Shown here piece after piece: positions 22,466 through 33,524 of a stretch of DNA of 64,000 bases. Source of the stretch: Loripinus fragilis. Its lineage: Eukaryota; Mollusca; Bivalvia; Lucinida; Lucinidae. Both the position numbers and the translations under genes were made by a program. A model generated the notes under the pieces. That model did no database searches. It was not told where the DNA came from and saw only the letters and a program-made list of their open reading frames with translations. Within the stretch, counting starts at the first letter, position 1. Every line of letters starts with the position of its first letter. The stretch lies in assembly GCA_964019695.1 (NCBI GenBank), contig OZ026514.1:10292751-10356750 (forward strand), read 5' to 3'.

Positions 22466-22869
22466 CATCAAAACATTTATATATTTATATTCCTACATGA
22501 AAATCAAAGCTAGCGCTTTTAAGATATAGAATTCCGAGAATGGGATGTGTAGCCTTGCAAGACAGAAGTCAAAAAAAGAAAATTTGTCAAATATATTTTC
22601 CCGGCTAAGGGTTATTTTAGAGAAACTAATAAATCACAAAACATAAATCCCATTTCTCCAACCCCTAAGTTCACCTTTGGTATCATACAGATCAAGGTTA
22701 AAACCAATCAACTAGTTTTCAGTGGTTAGTTCAATACAAAACAAACTTATCTGTCTGACTTCGACCTGACCTATAGGTCAGGGGTTCGTGTAAGGTAAAA
22801 GTGTTTGCTTCTATGTAAGTCTATACTTCTTTCCCCTTAATTTCATATACAACACGATCACTTTCAGAA

Positions 22870-23620
22870 TTTATTTCATGTTATAATCCAACCCACAGTT
22901 GAGGGTGTGTGTAAGGAGAGAATATGTGTTTGCATGGTGCCCTATGCTCCATTCCCTTTAATTTGATATGCAACATGACCATGGGGGTCTGCGGGTAAAT
23001 ATTTGCTACAACGCTGCTGCATTTGTGATTCCCTTTAATTTGATATGCAACACGACCATGTTCTGAACAAGATGACTTTTGACCACAGGGTCGGAGGAGG
23101 GGGGGGGGGAGAGGGGATCTGCGGCCAAAATATTTGCATGTTGCTGCTTTCATATGCAACATAACCATGTTCTCAATAAGTTGAATTTGACCTTTAACCC
23201 CACAACAAAGGTCGAAAGGGGTAGGGAGAAGGTATGTAGGAAGAATATTTGCTGTTATGTTTTTGAATTCGAGAATCTATTTAATTTGATATGATAATGT
23301 TCTGTAAAAATTGAATTTTGACCTTTTGACCCCCAGGGTTAGAGGGGGTCGGAGGGGGTTCCCGGCCAAAATATTTTCTACCATGTTGCTGCATCAGTGA
23401 TCCCTTTAATTTGATATGCAACATGACCATGTTCTAAAAAATATTGAATTTTGACATTTTGATTCCACCACCTAAGTCCATCCAGTGGGTGGGGCACAGG
23501 TCTTTGATCCAAAATTACGTTTGATATTTTTCATATATATTGTACCTCTGTCTGCAGTTGCTACCATGTTGCTGCATTCGCGATTCCTTTGATGTGCAAC
23601 ATGACCATGCTCTGATAAAG
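22870..23620. repeat. Degenerate tandem repeat, unit about 70-180 bp
   Basis: The anchor TTGATATGCAACATGACCAT recurs near 22961, 23038, 23150, 23283, 23410 and 23590, followed by GTTCTGA-AAAGTTGAATT, TTTGACC and a G-rich GGGTCGGAGGGGG segment, then CGGCCAAAATATTT and CATGTTGCTGCAT. Six or more units of uneven length. Confidence 0.85.
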
Positions 23621-23789
23621 TTGAATGCACGTATTGAGCCCGCTCATTATCCTTACCAAACTGTTACTATTCAAGCTGATCAAAGGCACTTTCATGCTAC
23701 ATGTACATAATTGTTAATATTTTGCCAGTTACTGACAACCAACCTTTTTAAATCAACTGAAGAGGAAGAACGGCCAAAGCATTTTCATG

Positions 23790-23992
23790 GAGAGTACACA
23801 GTGGCTTTGTTGTACAATGCTTGACTCAATACCAAGGAGCTCCCTGGTCTACCCCTGTCGGCGTCACTGCTTTATGTCTTTGACCAAAACACATTAATAC
23901 TTGCTTACTACTGGTTCAACCCATGAAGAACCATCCCGACATAGCTGAAAACGTGTTGACTTGGAAGTAAAGAATCAAATCAAGAAAACTAA
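23790..23992 (+). mobile_element. Degraded tRNA-derived SINE
   Basis: ACACAGTGGCTTTGTTGTAC (A box), CGGCGTCACTGCTTTATG, TACTGGTTCAACCCATGAAG and GAATCAAATCAAGAAAAC match the SINE at 10835 in order. The B box is eroded. Confidence 0.75.
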
Positions 23993-24204
23993 CATGTATT
24001 TCCGTCCAAAAATTTTTAAGAATGTGCCAAGCGTGTATTTGTTTAAAAACTGAAGTTTTTGACAAGCTTTTATTATATTTTTATCGCACAAAGGTTGTTG
24101 GTTTGATGCGCAAAGTGTACGTATATTTTAGTCCTACTTGCGCTTGAAATTGGCCCAGAATAGACGAAACTGTCTTAATTGTTCCCTTTCACTGGGCACA
24201 GTAC

Positions 24205-24699
24205 CTCTTATGAGTATCGGTATTACTTCGTTCAGTGCGTCGTTTCTACCGATACAGTTTCTAGTTCACCGCTGTTAGGGGGTTCAGTCATATATAGCTA
24301 AATATCTCAAAATCGAAAAAACGGATCAGTCTGAGATTTCTGGTATTGTAGGATCATAAGCCCCTCGAACTTCTGGTGAAAATCACTTTTAGCTAAGTTG
24401 TTTAAATTCGAAACGGGAAGATAAAAAGCTGTGGATTTTCGCTTTTTTGACAACTATCCCTCTAAAAGAATGCGTTTCTTGCGCTCCCACGATACACTGT
24501 CGTTGTTTTTACACGATATTATGCCATGTATGCATATATCAAAGAAATATAATGAGATCCACGGCGGGAGGACAAATCTAACTATAAGAAAACATGCGAA
24601 AATACTTACCACCCCCTCACAAATTTAGGCCAAAAACTCTCGATTCTACCGATACAGTCGATTTCACTCATTTCAGGCGCACAGTGAATCGATACTGTG
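24205..24699 (+). repeat. 400-bp module with direct terminal repeats, copy 2 (inverted)
   Basis: This is the reverse complement of 13532-14020. The terminal repeat TTCTACCGATACAGT ends at 24258 and 24658, again exactly 400 bp apart. The frame at 24431-24628 starts MDFRFFDNYPSKRMRFLRSH and ends at the same stop as copy 1. Preservation of length, ends and frame in two copies 10.6 kb apart and in opposite orientation suggests a mobile unit rather than a chance duplication. Confidence 0.8.
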
Positions 24700-25145
24700 A
24701 CTAAGTTAGGTGTCAAACAGATATGAATCACACTAGTTTATTTTTATTCAATGATTGCATAAAATATTATACTACACAACTGCTGTAGAAGAATAATAGG
24801 GTCAGCAAGAAGCTAACGTGAATTTATTTCGACTTGTCTGTATAAAGAAAGATTTCATAAATATTTCCTTATCAAATACTGACAAGGTATCACTTTAAAT
24901 GTACCCTGGCCATTGCTTAAATTTCTAATTTTCTCAGTGCTTGGTTTAGCATAGATTATCTGGAATTTGAGAAATAGTCTCGTTGCCATGTTATAATCAT
25001 AATGCATATTCACTTTGTATTTTTCTTGTCGTTTTTCGACCTTTTGGTATGTTGTGTGCCACTTACTGTGCATCCCCTTAAAGGCATACTTACATTTTGT
25101 TTCAGGACTTTGAAGATTGACTAAAAAAGACAAATTTAAGCTTAC
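24700..25145. other. No feature recognised
   Basis: The minus-strand 100-codon frame at 24855-25157 has no motif I recognise and is AT-driven. Confidence 0.45.
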
Positions 25146-25149
25146 ATAG

Positions 25150-25425
25150 AAGAACACCGTTCAAACGAACACCATGTAAACAAAATGAAAAAAAGTTCGT
25201 TGTTGCTCCTTTTTGTCGTGGGGTGACGATGCTTTGTGCTGAGTCCTTGTCATGTGGTGTGGTTTTTGGTATCCTTTCTAGTGTAGCAATCATCTTTCTG
25301 GGGAAGACAGACCTGGTTGCTTTACATTTATTGTGATGTGGCTGACTGTGTCTCTACCTAATGAGTTCATTGTTTGGTCTATGATTGTGGCATTTCTTGG
25401 TTATACTCATTTACTTTTTGAACAT
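25150..25425 (+). mobile_element. 3'-tail fragment of the RT family
   Basis: TTGTTGCTCCTTTTTGTCG, GTGTAGCAATCATCTTTCTG, GGGGAAGACAGACCTG, CTATGATTGTGGCATTTC and TTGGTTATACTCATTTAC follow the order of the tail at 42835-43050 (sense strand). The terminal frame still reads FLGYTHLLF where other copies have FPDHTHLLF. Confidence 0.65.
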
Positions 25426-25429
25426 GAAT

Positions 25430-26045
25430 TTCTCTCCATACAAATCACTCTTACACAAACACTGAAGAATCATTCAATCATTAGGCAAGGTACCGCCATA
25501 TATACCAACACATGCAAGTCACCATTCAGAGCAATGCAGATAGGCAAATACTGGTATATCTATCCCAGGTGTGTTGCACCGACAGTACAAAAAATGGGTA
25601 CTGAAAGGGTATTTTCATACTAACAAAAACTAAGTTATTTATTTTTACAAGATATCAGAGCAGTAAGATTGATATCATTCTCCACCAAAATTTAAATCTA
25701 GCTAGGGTTTTGCTATTTCTATGCGCATTCAAACTTTCTGTGTGAAGTAACTTGTAAGTAAAATTTAAAAAAAAAAAAACGAAAAAACTGTGTTTCATTT
25801 GAAGTGCAATACTACAGTACCATTGCACCAATCTGATTAACTGTATTCCAACCAATAGGAAAGTGATAAAGTATCACATATTTCACTATGCATTAGTTAT
25901 AGATCTTTAAGTTAGGATCCAAAATACATGACCTGAAGCCAGGCTAGTCTCACACCTGTACTTTCCAAGATTCCTGTGTCTATTCTCATCTTCCCTGAAC
26001 CCTTAAAGCGCCAAGAAAAAATGCATCTAAAATGTCGTATGCTGA
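25430..26045. other. No feature recognised
   Basis: AT-rich, with an A12 run at about 25769-25780. No gene. Confidence 0.45.
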
Positions 26046-26046
26046 A

Positions 26047-26183
26047 GTCGTCTGCTGCAAATAATTGCCTAACATTACTGACAAATTAAGTATAGAAGCA
26101 AACAGCGTGGACCCAGATCTGGGTCCACACTGTTTGACATAGAGGCTTCTTTAACATTTCAACAGACGAGAAAAGCAGACGAC
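26047..26183. mobile_element. Small MITE, GTCGTCTGCT ends, perfect central hairpin
   Basis: GTCGTCTGCT at 26047-26056 is inverted at 26174-26183. In the centre, AACAGCGTGGACCCAGATC (from 26101) and GATCTGGGTCCACACTGTT form an almost perfect dyad without a loop. Same end type as 16580-16756. Confidence 0.8.
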
Positions 26184-26499
26184 TTTTGTTGCGATTGTCG
26201 CATTAAGAGTTGGCTCTCACTTGATTTCTGAGCTCACCTGGATGATACTGATCAGATGATACCGTTGGGAGAGGATTTACTATTGGCGTTTTAACTTGTA
26301 TCCAATCCCTTTGTTTATACACAATAAGCTATGTTTAATCTAAAAGACTGATATTGAACGCTATACTGAACTTCTGAAACTTCATATTGCCACGATAACT
26401 CTTACTAAGCTTAAGTTTGACCAATTCATCGCGTGGTTCTGACGAAGATGCCATTTGAAGGATTTTAAGATTGCTGCCGTGTCGGGCATCTGAAATTAT

Positions 26500-26639
26500 T
26501 ATTTGAATGGAATTAGTTTAGCAAATCTAAATCTCTATATTGCCATGATGCTTTCTACAAAGTTTCTGTTCAAAAACATGGGTTTGGAAAGTTCGTGAGA
26601 AAAAATCAAAGTGGCCGCCATCTTGAAGTCAGCAACATG
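26500..26639. repeat. Interspersed repeat fragment
   Basis: TTTAGCAAATCTAAATCTC, TATTGCCATGATGC, TACAAAGTTTCTGTTCAA and GTGGCCGCCATCTTGAAG resemble 28500-28590 and the GGCCGCC repeats at 19-21 kb. Confidence 0.6.
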
Positions 26640-28385
26640 GCTAGATTTTCTAACAAATCGGATTGGTTGAGAAATATAAACTCCATAGGATGTAGAGCGA
26701 AGAACACCACCTTCTAAAATGGAAAATTGACAATTTCAAAATCAAAATCGTCACGTTTATCATAAAATTTGGTAGAAACAATATCATTAGAAATGGACAA
26801 ATGCAAAACTAAAAACGAGGCTTCAGTATAAAATGTAAATGGCTTTATTAAATTGAAGCCCTGCACGATATATAATGAATTGTGCCAGACACAAAGAAAA
26901 TCTGCAGTGTCCGAAACGTTAGTTTTTAGGTGGCACAAGAAATTTCAAGATGGTTTCACTAACCACAAAGATGGTTCCCATCCTGGTCGGCCCAAAACTG
27001 TTGTTACTAATATCAATATTGCTGCTGTGGCAGGCCTGGACACCAGACTCACATTGAAAATATTGCCCATAGTGTTGGCATATTATCAGGGTCAGCTCAT
27101 AAGATTTTGACTAGGCAGTTAAAACTTAGAAAGGTTTGTGCTCGGTGTGCCCTGATCGCTTGACTTAATAACAAAAATGCTAATAGTATGAAAATGCTCA
27201 TGCATTTTTTTTTTAAAAAAAAGTGTCAAAACTGCGACAAATCTAGAATATAAGAACTTCTTACAGTTGATGGAACCTGAATATATAAATATAAACCCCA
27301 GAGACACGTCAATAATAACCAGTGGCTGTGCCAAGGCCAAGCTAGACCTGCCATCGTAGAAGAACAAAAAGCGCGGATAAACGTTTTATATTTTTGAAAT
27401 CTGATTGGCCCTTTGTTCAAGTTTTAAGTGCCAAACCTCGACAAGTTAAATGTAAGTTCTATAAGAACAACATGGTTTCAAAAATGAAACAAACACACGA
27501 GAAAAGCAAACATTCAATCAATCTAAGAGGCGTGTGCCTTATTCATGATAATGCATGTGCCCACTTCAGGAATTCCTGGAAACGGAAACTGTGGTACAGC
27601 TCCACAATCCGTCTTATTTACCAGACTTAAGTCCCTCTGACTTTTTCCTGTTTTCTTTACTGAAAAACAAACTCTCCAGACGTCGGTATTAGCCCCAAAG
27701 TGCTCCTGGCAGCGCAATTGTTCAGTGTCAACAGGGTGTGCCCAAAAAAGTCTACTTATCTGCATTCAGAGACTGGATTTTAACACTAGAAACTGAGTTT
27801 CTATCAAGGGAGAACACATCAAGCGGTTGAAACGAATGAAATATGAATAAGTCCTATAATGCGCCTTGCAGAACCCCAGTGACACAATTAAATGAACGCC
27901 CCTCGTATTGTCGAAATAAAATATCATTTATGTTTAAAATAATCAAAATATCTGGATGTAGTGTTAAAAGCGTCAATAATATCAGCCAGCTTATCATCAG
28001 AAAGAGGCATCATATAGTCCCTCTCATAACAAAACAAGAATAAATCCGCAATGAGGGGAACACAATCAGTGGCCCTTGGAACTCCTACAACTTGTCTATA
28101 CCACTTAGTGCTAAATCGTATAAGACTGTTTTTCCAACAAAAAGGTCAGCAGATTTGCCAAGACCATGCATGATATTCTTTTGGACGTTTGCGAAGTGAA
28201 AAATGCATTTCTGTCGTTGCATGCAAGGTAAGGAGAGCATTCCTTTTGGAAAGTTCTTTCAATAAGATCAGTAAGTTTAATTAAATTATGAGGTAATGTA
28301 ATACAACGAGTAGAAAAGGCATGTAGACAAACTGGTCGCGTTAAAATTCCTAGCTTTAAGTTTATCTAATACTTGCATGGCCACC
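26640..28385 (-). pseudogene. Reverse transcriptase fragment, Penelope-like, split by a mariner
   Basis: Read on the minus strand from 28385, the remains run: VLDKLKARNFNA; STRCITLPHNLIKLTDLIER (family form of an LYTTLPH-type RT motif); HGLGKSADLFVGK region; VVGVPRATDCVPLIADLFLF CYERD (the G-x-P-x-G-T block, here decayed); SDDKLADIIDAFN; RYFDY at about 27945, where the sister copy at 44050 has the catalytic YLDD. The segment is then broken by the insert 26868-27908 and resumes at 26866 with LQFNKA, then FYDKRDDFDFEIVNFPF and SYGVYISQPIRF, ending near 26640. Frameshifts and stops show it is dead. RT identity is well supported. The Penelope-like assignment is from recalled similarity and motif spacing. 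Confidence 0.8.
26868..27908 (+). pseudogene. Degenerate mariner-type transposase
   Basis: The N-terminal part reads QTQRKSAVSETLVFRWHKKF then QDGFTNHKDGSHPGRPKTVV, the helix-turn-helix and the GRP linker typical of mariner transposases, then LRKVCAR. The catalytic region keeps LIHDNACAHF at about 27540-27570 (second Asp) and, after a frameshift, YLPDLSPSDFFLF at about 27618-27656 (third Asp, roughly 30 codons on; the family has 34). Many stops lie between. The right end TGAACGCCCCTCGTA (27893-27907) is a mariner-type TIR. The left TIR is lost. It lies in the opposite orientation within the RT fragment 26640-28385. Confidence 0.85.
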
Positions 28386-28419
28386 ACCTTGGATATTGAA
28401 TGGAATGGAATGGAACCGA

Positions 28420-28640
28420 ACCTACCACCAAGTTTCGTTTCGATCCAACATATAATTTCTGGAGGAGATATTGTTTGAAGAATCTCAAAGTGTTTATCGG
28501 AACGAAAAGGTTAAGCAAATCTGAATCTCTATGTTGACATGATGCCTCATATAAAGTTTCAGCTCAACCCAACTTATAGTTCAGGGGGAGATTCCAAACA
28601 TTCTAAAAGCTATAACGAGGATGGACGAACGACTGAAACA
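28420..28640. repeat. Interspersed repeat fragment
   Basis: CACCAAGTTTCGTTTCGATC, AAGCAAATCTGAATCTCTA and TGATGCCTCATATAAAGTTT repeat motifs seen at 26500-26600. Confidence 0.55.
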
Positions 28641-28644
28641 GGCC

Positions 28645-29545
28645 ATACCATGAATTGACCAAATGAGCCAGCAAATTTTGGTGTGATTCCTACGTATTTA
28701 AGTGTGGCGTTTTTCAAATCGTATTATTCTTACCATCGTCTTCTTTTGCCATTTGACAATATTCATTATGATAAGGGTTCATGTTGAGGATAAGAGCGAA
28801 GGCAGCATAGCTTATCTCCTGTGATAAGCGATTTATTCAGCAGATTGTTTAACTATAAAGTATGACATCGTTTTCTACCGTTAAAATTTTGAAAGTTCAC
28901 TACCATTAAATCTGAATAATGCTTAAAACATCTAATGATAAAATCCGTGAGGTAGGGGTCCCAAGGCTGAGTCAGTGGGTGAACTAAGTCGCTAACTCCA
29001 ACAAAACAGTTACCAGATAGTGATCTATAAATCACCTTTGATCTTGTTTTTGTATGTTTTATTTTGTAAACAAAGTAAGAGATCTCTTACGTCCTATAGT
29101 TGCTTGTGGGTGGGTGGATTAAGTGTCCGAGGCTAAACAACAGGGTGTCCCCTACTTCAAAGCTAACCATAATACAGGTACTAATTAAGCAAAGGAAGCC
29201 TGTCCGACGTCTAGTTGGTGTGCGGTAATTGTTCTGATAGAATATATCCATAATTCTTTGCTGAAAAACATGTCTAGACATACAGCACAGAGTCTGATCA
29301 GGCTACTCCTTTAAGATGTATGTCCGTTTGGAACTGTTACGTAGGACCTACTTGATTTTTTTCTACTTATATCGTTCAGTATATTTGGCAAACAAGTCAA
29401 TGTATTCATCTATAATGCGCATGCTTAAGCGTCTCTTTGGATACTAGAATAAAATTGTTCTGGTAGGAAAAGCATATGAAAACAAAAAAAACTATATGGC
29501 ACCATCAACACAGTATTCCATTTCGAAACTTGAATTCAAACAGTT
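28645..29545. other. No feature recognised
   Basis: No supported gene or repeat. Frames of 60-64 codons on the minus strand are not recognisable. Confidence 0.45.
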
Positions 29546-29549
29546 TAAA

Positions 29550-29799
29550 TAACCCTTTTCATTCTGATGGATTATCCCAGGCCGTTTATAATTATTACAA
29601 TAAATATGGAATATCCATTTTGTATCTTAGGGGATACAGGTCGATTCTAAATTACCGTCAGATGTATTCTGCCCCCGAAGACTGTTCATATCTGAGCAAA
29701 CAGTGAAGATCCAGATGAAATTCCACCTTATGCGACATTTCATCAGGGTCTTCACTGTTTGCCAAAGTGCCTGCTATTATTCAGAATAAAAAGGATTAA
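29550..29799. mobile_element. MITE with TTAACCCTTTTCATTCT-type ends
   Basis: TAACCCTTTTCATTCTGATG at 29550 is inverted as TCAGAATAAAAAGGATTAA at 29799. The hairpin CAAACAGTGAAGATCCAGAT / ATCAGGGTCTTCACTGTTTG lies at 29697-29762 with the tip GAAATTCCACC-TTATGCGAC-ATTTC. Orientation is opposite to the copies at 45837, 57364 and 57955. Confidence 0.85.
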
Positions 29800-30785
29800 T
29801 TGGAGTGATCGTTCTTCAGAGGTACAGTAGTTTGAACCAAAAGGAGCCTATTGATATAGATAGTGCTGAGATAGTTCAAAGAAAAGAACAAAAATGGGAG
29901 GTTCAGTGGGGTTTGCACCAGAGACATCTCGCTTCTGAAGCAAACACGTTTATACCGGAAAAAATTCAGGCTAACTTTGTCACAAATTGATATTCCCGGG
30001 CACACTAAGAAAGTCACCTTTCATGACTTTCTTAAGGTCGTGCAATCTTGTTACCGGTTTGAGTACGTAATACATGAATAGTTGTTAAACAAAGACACAA
30101 AGGACCTTATAATTTTCGGAACAACACGGATGCTTAGAGAACCCTTGAAATTAACGTGTCAAACTCCATATGCGTACAGAAATAGAACATATAAATTGGA
30201 TACCACTTGAACCCGCCCTTGCGGTAGTGCACTGGGCAACCATAGCTAAGTGTCTGACTGTCACCATCCGTCATCCTGGGGAGACCCTTCTCGATATCAG
30301 CTATGTGATATTCCACTGGCATGTCTATAAACAGATACACTCTGAGAAAACCTGTGGTCTGGGCTGTGACATTTTCTAGTCATATATACTTGGCTTCGTT
30401 CAATTTTTAATGATTAGAGGGTGTCTGCATATTTAGGACTGAGTGGCTGTTTCGGCGCATGGGATCCACAACACTAAAGACACAGGTTTCTGTTTGTTTG
30501 TTTGTGTTTTGCTTCCAATAGGCTTCAGATGCGGGTAAATAACTATTTGGTATACAGCTATCAGAAAAAAATAGATAAAACGCCTCCTTTTTAAGTAGCT
30601 TTGGTCGGTTAAATGTCGCTAATGGGTAAATATCTTGAGAAGTTGGAACTAGGAAGTCCGGTTCAAACAAAAGCAAATTATTTGCTTTATCGTTTCCACA
30701 AAGACTGTTCATTTCTATCCGGCTTACTTTATACGCGGCGTGCTTTGACTGTGATAGTAGCTGGTCTGTTCCTAAATTACCAGTG
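29800..30785. other. No gene recognised
   Basis: A 10-bp-arm hairpin AAGAAAGTCA / TGACTTTCTT lies at 30007-30033. Frames up to 101 codons (30407-30712, minus) are not recognisable. Confidence 0.45.
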
Positions 30786-30790
30786 CCGTC

Positions 30791-31007
30791 CAGATCCAGG
30801 ATTTCTGGAAAGGGGGTTCATATGTATATAAACGGTGTTGGGGTCGCTTTGCTGATTTTTCTCTCTCCTGTTTCTTAAACATCCCATGAAAATTAAATAA
30901 TTTGGTCTCGCTGAGACCAAATTATTTCATTTTCATAGGATATCTAAAACCGGGGAGGGGCGGGAGGTTCAAGAGAACCCCCTGAACCCCTTCTGGATCA
31001 ACCACTG
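30791..31007. mobile_element. hAT-type MITE, 217 bp, perfect 8-bp target duplication
   Basis: GTGCCGTC at 30783-30790 is repeated at 31008-31015. The ends are CAGATCCAGGATTTCTGG and its counterpart CTTCTGGATCAACCACTG. CAG...CTG ends with an 8-bp duplication are the mark of the hAT superfamily. The centre folds: AAATAATTTGGTCTC and GAGACCAAATTATTT with a 3-nt loop (about 30896-30928). A second copy is at 44596-44786. Confidence 0.9.
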
Positions 31008-31275
31008 GTGCCGTCTCAGGCTTTGCAATGTTCTAGCATTTTAGTCAGTGTTTCCCCTGTTGAAATTTCTCACTGCTTAGAATGAAGTTTTGAATGACTG
31101 ATTAAATCAGTCTTGAAAACGATCTGTGTAGTTGAAAACCATGAATTTTGTGCAAAGTTCATATATGCATATATTTGTATCTCACCTGCGAACTTCGGAA
31201 CACGCCGTAACGAACAGTTTCATAGAAGCTTTTGGCAACAGAGCATATCGTAGCATTTAGCTTTCCCTTAAAAGT

Positions 31276-31580
31276 AGACTTAGATTATTTGGAGGTCGCA
31301 ACAGCTGTCGTTGTTTCTGTGTGGAGTAGGTAAAACTTCTCACCGTGCATCGATATAGTGTTGATATTTTTTTATATTCTGGTCCTTTGGGAATATTGGG
31401 TTCTGGCGGAAAGCAGAATACCGCTTAAGCAGGTGCTAGGGGGCATGAGAATTGTTGCACTTTCCATTAGTTCTCACGAACATACTCAATAAAATCGAGT
31501 TTGCTGTTTTCACATATTGTAGGTTCTCTCTATTTTTGAAGGATCCGTTTTCCAGGTTATTTATAGAAATAGACACGGTA
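31276..31580 (+). repeat. Dispersed repeat, plus-strand copy
   Basis: AACAGCTGTCGTTGTTTCTG, TGTGGAGTAGGTAAAACTTC, AATATTGGGTTCTGGCGG, AAGCAGAATACCGCTT, TTGCACTTTCCATTAGTTCT and TAGGTTCTCTCTATTTTTGA. The reverse complement of all of this is found in the same order at 34665-34945, and parts recur at 48935-49110. Confidence 0.8.
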
Positions 31581-31599
31581 TAGTCTGAGGCATTTTCTA

Positions 31600-32210
31600 G
31601 TCAAATTATATATCCTGTAATTTATGCGATACCCTTTAAAAGAAAACACTTATGAATCTCACATTTTGTTTTGCTTTACGTCTGCACGGAAACATCGCAA
31701 AATAATTTTGATTTTTTATGCCTGCAGACACTTCTTTTATAGGGTAGGTGACAAATATGATAAGAGTCCAAAGCTTTCCCAACAAATAATTCAGTTATTT
31801 TGCATGGTCAAGTTTTATTGAATGATTTACGTGCTCGGAACTGTCAAATCCTCCAGCGGTCCATGCTTTACTTTGGTTTGGACACAGTCACTATTGGACC
31901 CTAACACTCATTCTAGCACTAGACATCAGTGTAGTCGCTAATTACAACATTTCATGCGCCAACCTAAGCCTACTTAAGCTTCCGCCAACGTTTGTGCGAT
32001 CACATGATGCTGAACTGATTAAAAAAAATACCTGCTTTAGTATATGCGTGCGAACAAGAACATAAATCAAACCGGAGACTAACGATTTTAAACGATGACA
32101 TCCGAAATAATTGTTGTCACTAACAGCGCTGCTCGACCGATGTTATCGCCAAAGAACCGCTTTGTTGCATGCTGCTAATTAATAAGTAATTAATTTTCAG
32201 ATGATCTGAT
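31600..32210. other. No feature recognised
   Basis: AT-rich, no supported gene. Confidence 0.45.
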
Positions 32211-32211
32211 A

Positions 32212-32443
32212 CTAGAGCCGCGACACGTATCAAGCATAGGGTGAAAGTTGGCAATTGCGTAGAGCGATGATTCAAATCAGTCTGCACATTCCCACTGTCT
32301 GGTCAGAGTCTTAGTATTCCGCCTGAAGAAATAATGGACCCTTTGCTACCCATAGAGCGCATATCGAAGACTCAGACCAGACTGCGCATCTGCGCAGTCT
32401 GATCTGAGTCTTCGATTGGCGCACATGCCAACTTGTGTCTTAT
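32212..32443. mobile_element. Foldback element with a 24-bp-arm hairpin
   Basis: A TAGAGCCGCGACACG end at 32213 resembles the TGAGCCGCGAC TIR. The hairpin arms 32365-32388 and 32391-32414 (CGAAGACTCAGACCAGACTG then CGCA) pair with one C/T difference and a 2-nt loop, followed by GGCGCACATGCCAACTTGTG. Confidence 0.8.
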
Positions 32444-32449
32444 GCTGGA

Positions 32450-33180
32450 AACCAGCTCTAATAACAACATTGCAGTTCGGCAGCGAACATTTAAAGCAGC
32501 ACAGCTTGCAGAAACGATCAGGCTGAACTCGGTATCCCATAAAACACCATCGGTGACTATGGAAACCGGAAGGGGGCCAACTGAGACGAAAACGTCATTA
32601 TCTTACGATATGGAGCATTGCTCAAATACTGATTCTTCGAGAATCGCGCCAGTGGAGGCAATGCGAAAACGTGATTAGGAATATTAAAACAAAAGGATAC
32701 ATTTGTCATGTTGCTGTTTCTACTTGGTACATTATTGACTAAATTGCACATAATATCCTCACGTGAATTTGAAATTTTCTGATCTCTTGTCATCGAACGT
32801 ATTAAACTTAAGCCGATTGGATCTGATCCCGTCAGAATGCATGCGTCCGTACACGTGTATACTAATATGCCATTTAGAAGAATTAATACGAACGAGTGAA
32901 ATTGATACGGAACCTGTCATAAATGAAATGAATCACCAAAGCTTGGTTTAAGTTAAAACTCATTAAACTGAAGGAAAAAGTAAAACACATGAAATTGTGA
33001 CTCTAGTTCGTAGCCTTTGAACTTTGATCATTGACGAGGGCGTCATTATGTCAATCACTGGTGCCACTAACAAGTTCAATATCAAAATATGCAAAATAGG
33101 TGAAATAAAGAAAATGATCGATAAACGCAGAAAGAGCACTCACTCAAAAGAGGACATAAAATGTCTTCGGTGTTTGCGAC
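32450..33180. other. No gene recognised
   Basis: Frames of 81, 62 and 65 codons lie on the plus strand (32433-32678, 32763-32951, 33024-33221). None resembles a family I know and no splice context supports them. Confidence 0.4.
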
Positions 33181-33184
33181 CAAG

Positions 33185-33300
33185 TAAGGTTCGAACCAGT
33201 GTGTTCAGCTACAGAGACTAGCTAGAATATTGAATTTTTGCATGTAGTAAGTTTGAGTACAATACATTTCAGATAGTAAACAACAAAGGCGCTGCCTGCG
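33185..33300. mobile_element. Fragment of the foldback family of 10735-11160
   Basis: GTTCGAACCAGTGTGTTCAG, CTACAGAGACTAGCTAGAAT, TTTCAGATAG and AACAACAAAGGCGCT match 10745-10834 plus 11049-11065, that is, the host sequence without the SINE. Confidence 0.7.
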
Positions 33301-33412
33301 CGGATATGGTTACAGTTGGCACGTCATTCAGTATATCAAAAATGAAATAGTGTTAAATGGCAACATTAGGCAAATTAAAGTCATAAAAGCCTGCTAATGT
33401 GTGACGTTTATT

Positions 33413-33455
33413 AGCTCACCCGAGCCAAAGGCTCACAGATGAGCTAATAGTGTAC
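33413..33455. repeat. Short inverted repeat AGCTCACCCGAGCC
   Basis: TAGCTCACCCGAGCC and GGCTCACAGATGAGCTA face each other around AAA. A similar AGCTCACC...GGTGAGCT dyad is frequent in bivalve repeats (recalled). Confidence 0.6.
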
Positions 33456-33524
33456 CAAAGCCTCTGGCGCCAACAGCCAGATCGTCAACATGTTCAAACA
33501 TCTTCTCTCTGCAACCATGGACAT

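Noticed and set aside
22249..22513. His/Met/Ala-rich frames
   Set aside because: They follow the ATGC/AC low-complexity tract in two frames.
30007..30033. 10-bp-arm hairpin
   Set aside because: Isolated, not of the shared-core type, and of a size expected by chance in 64 kb.
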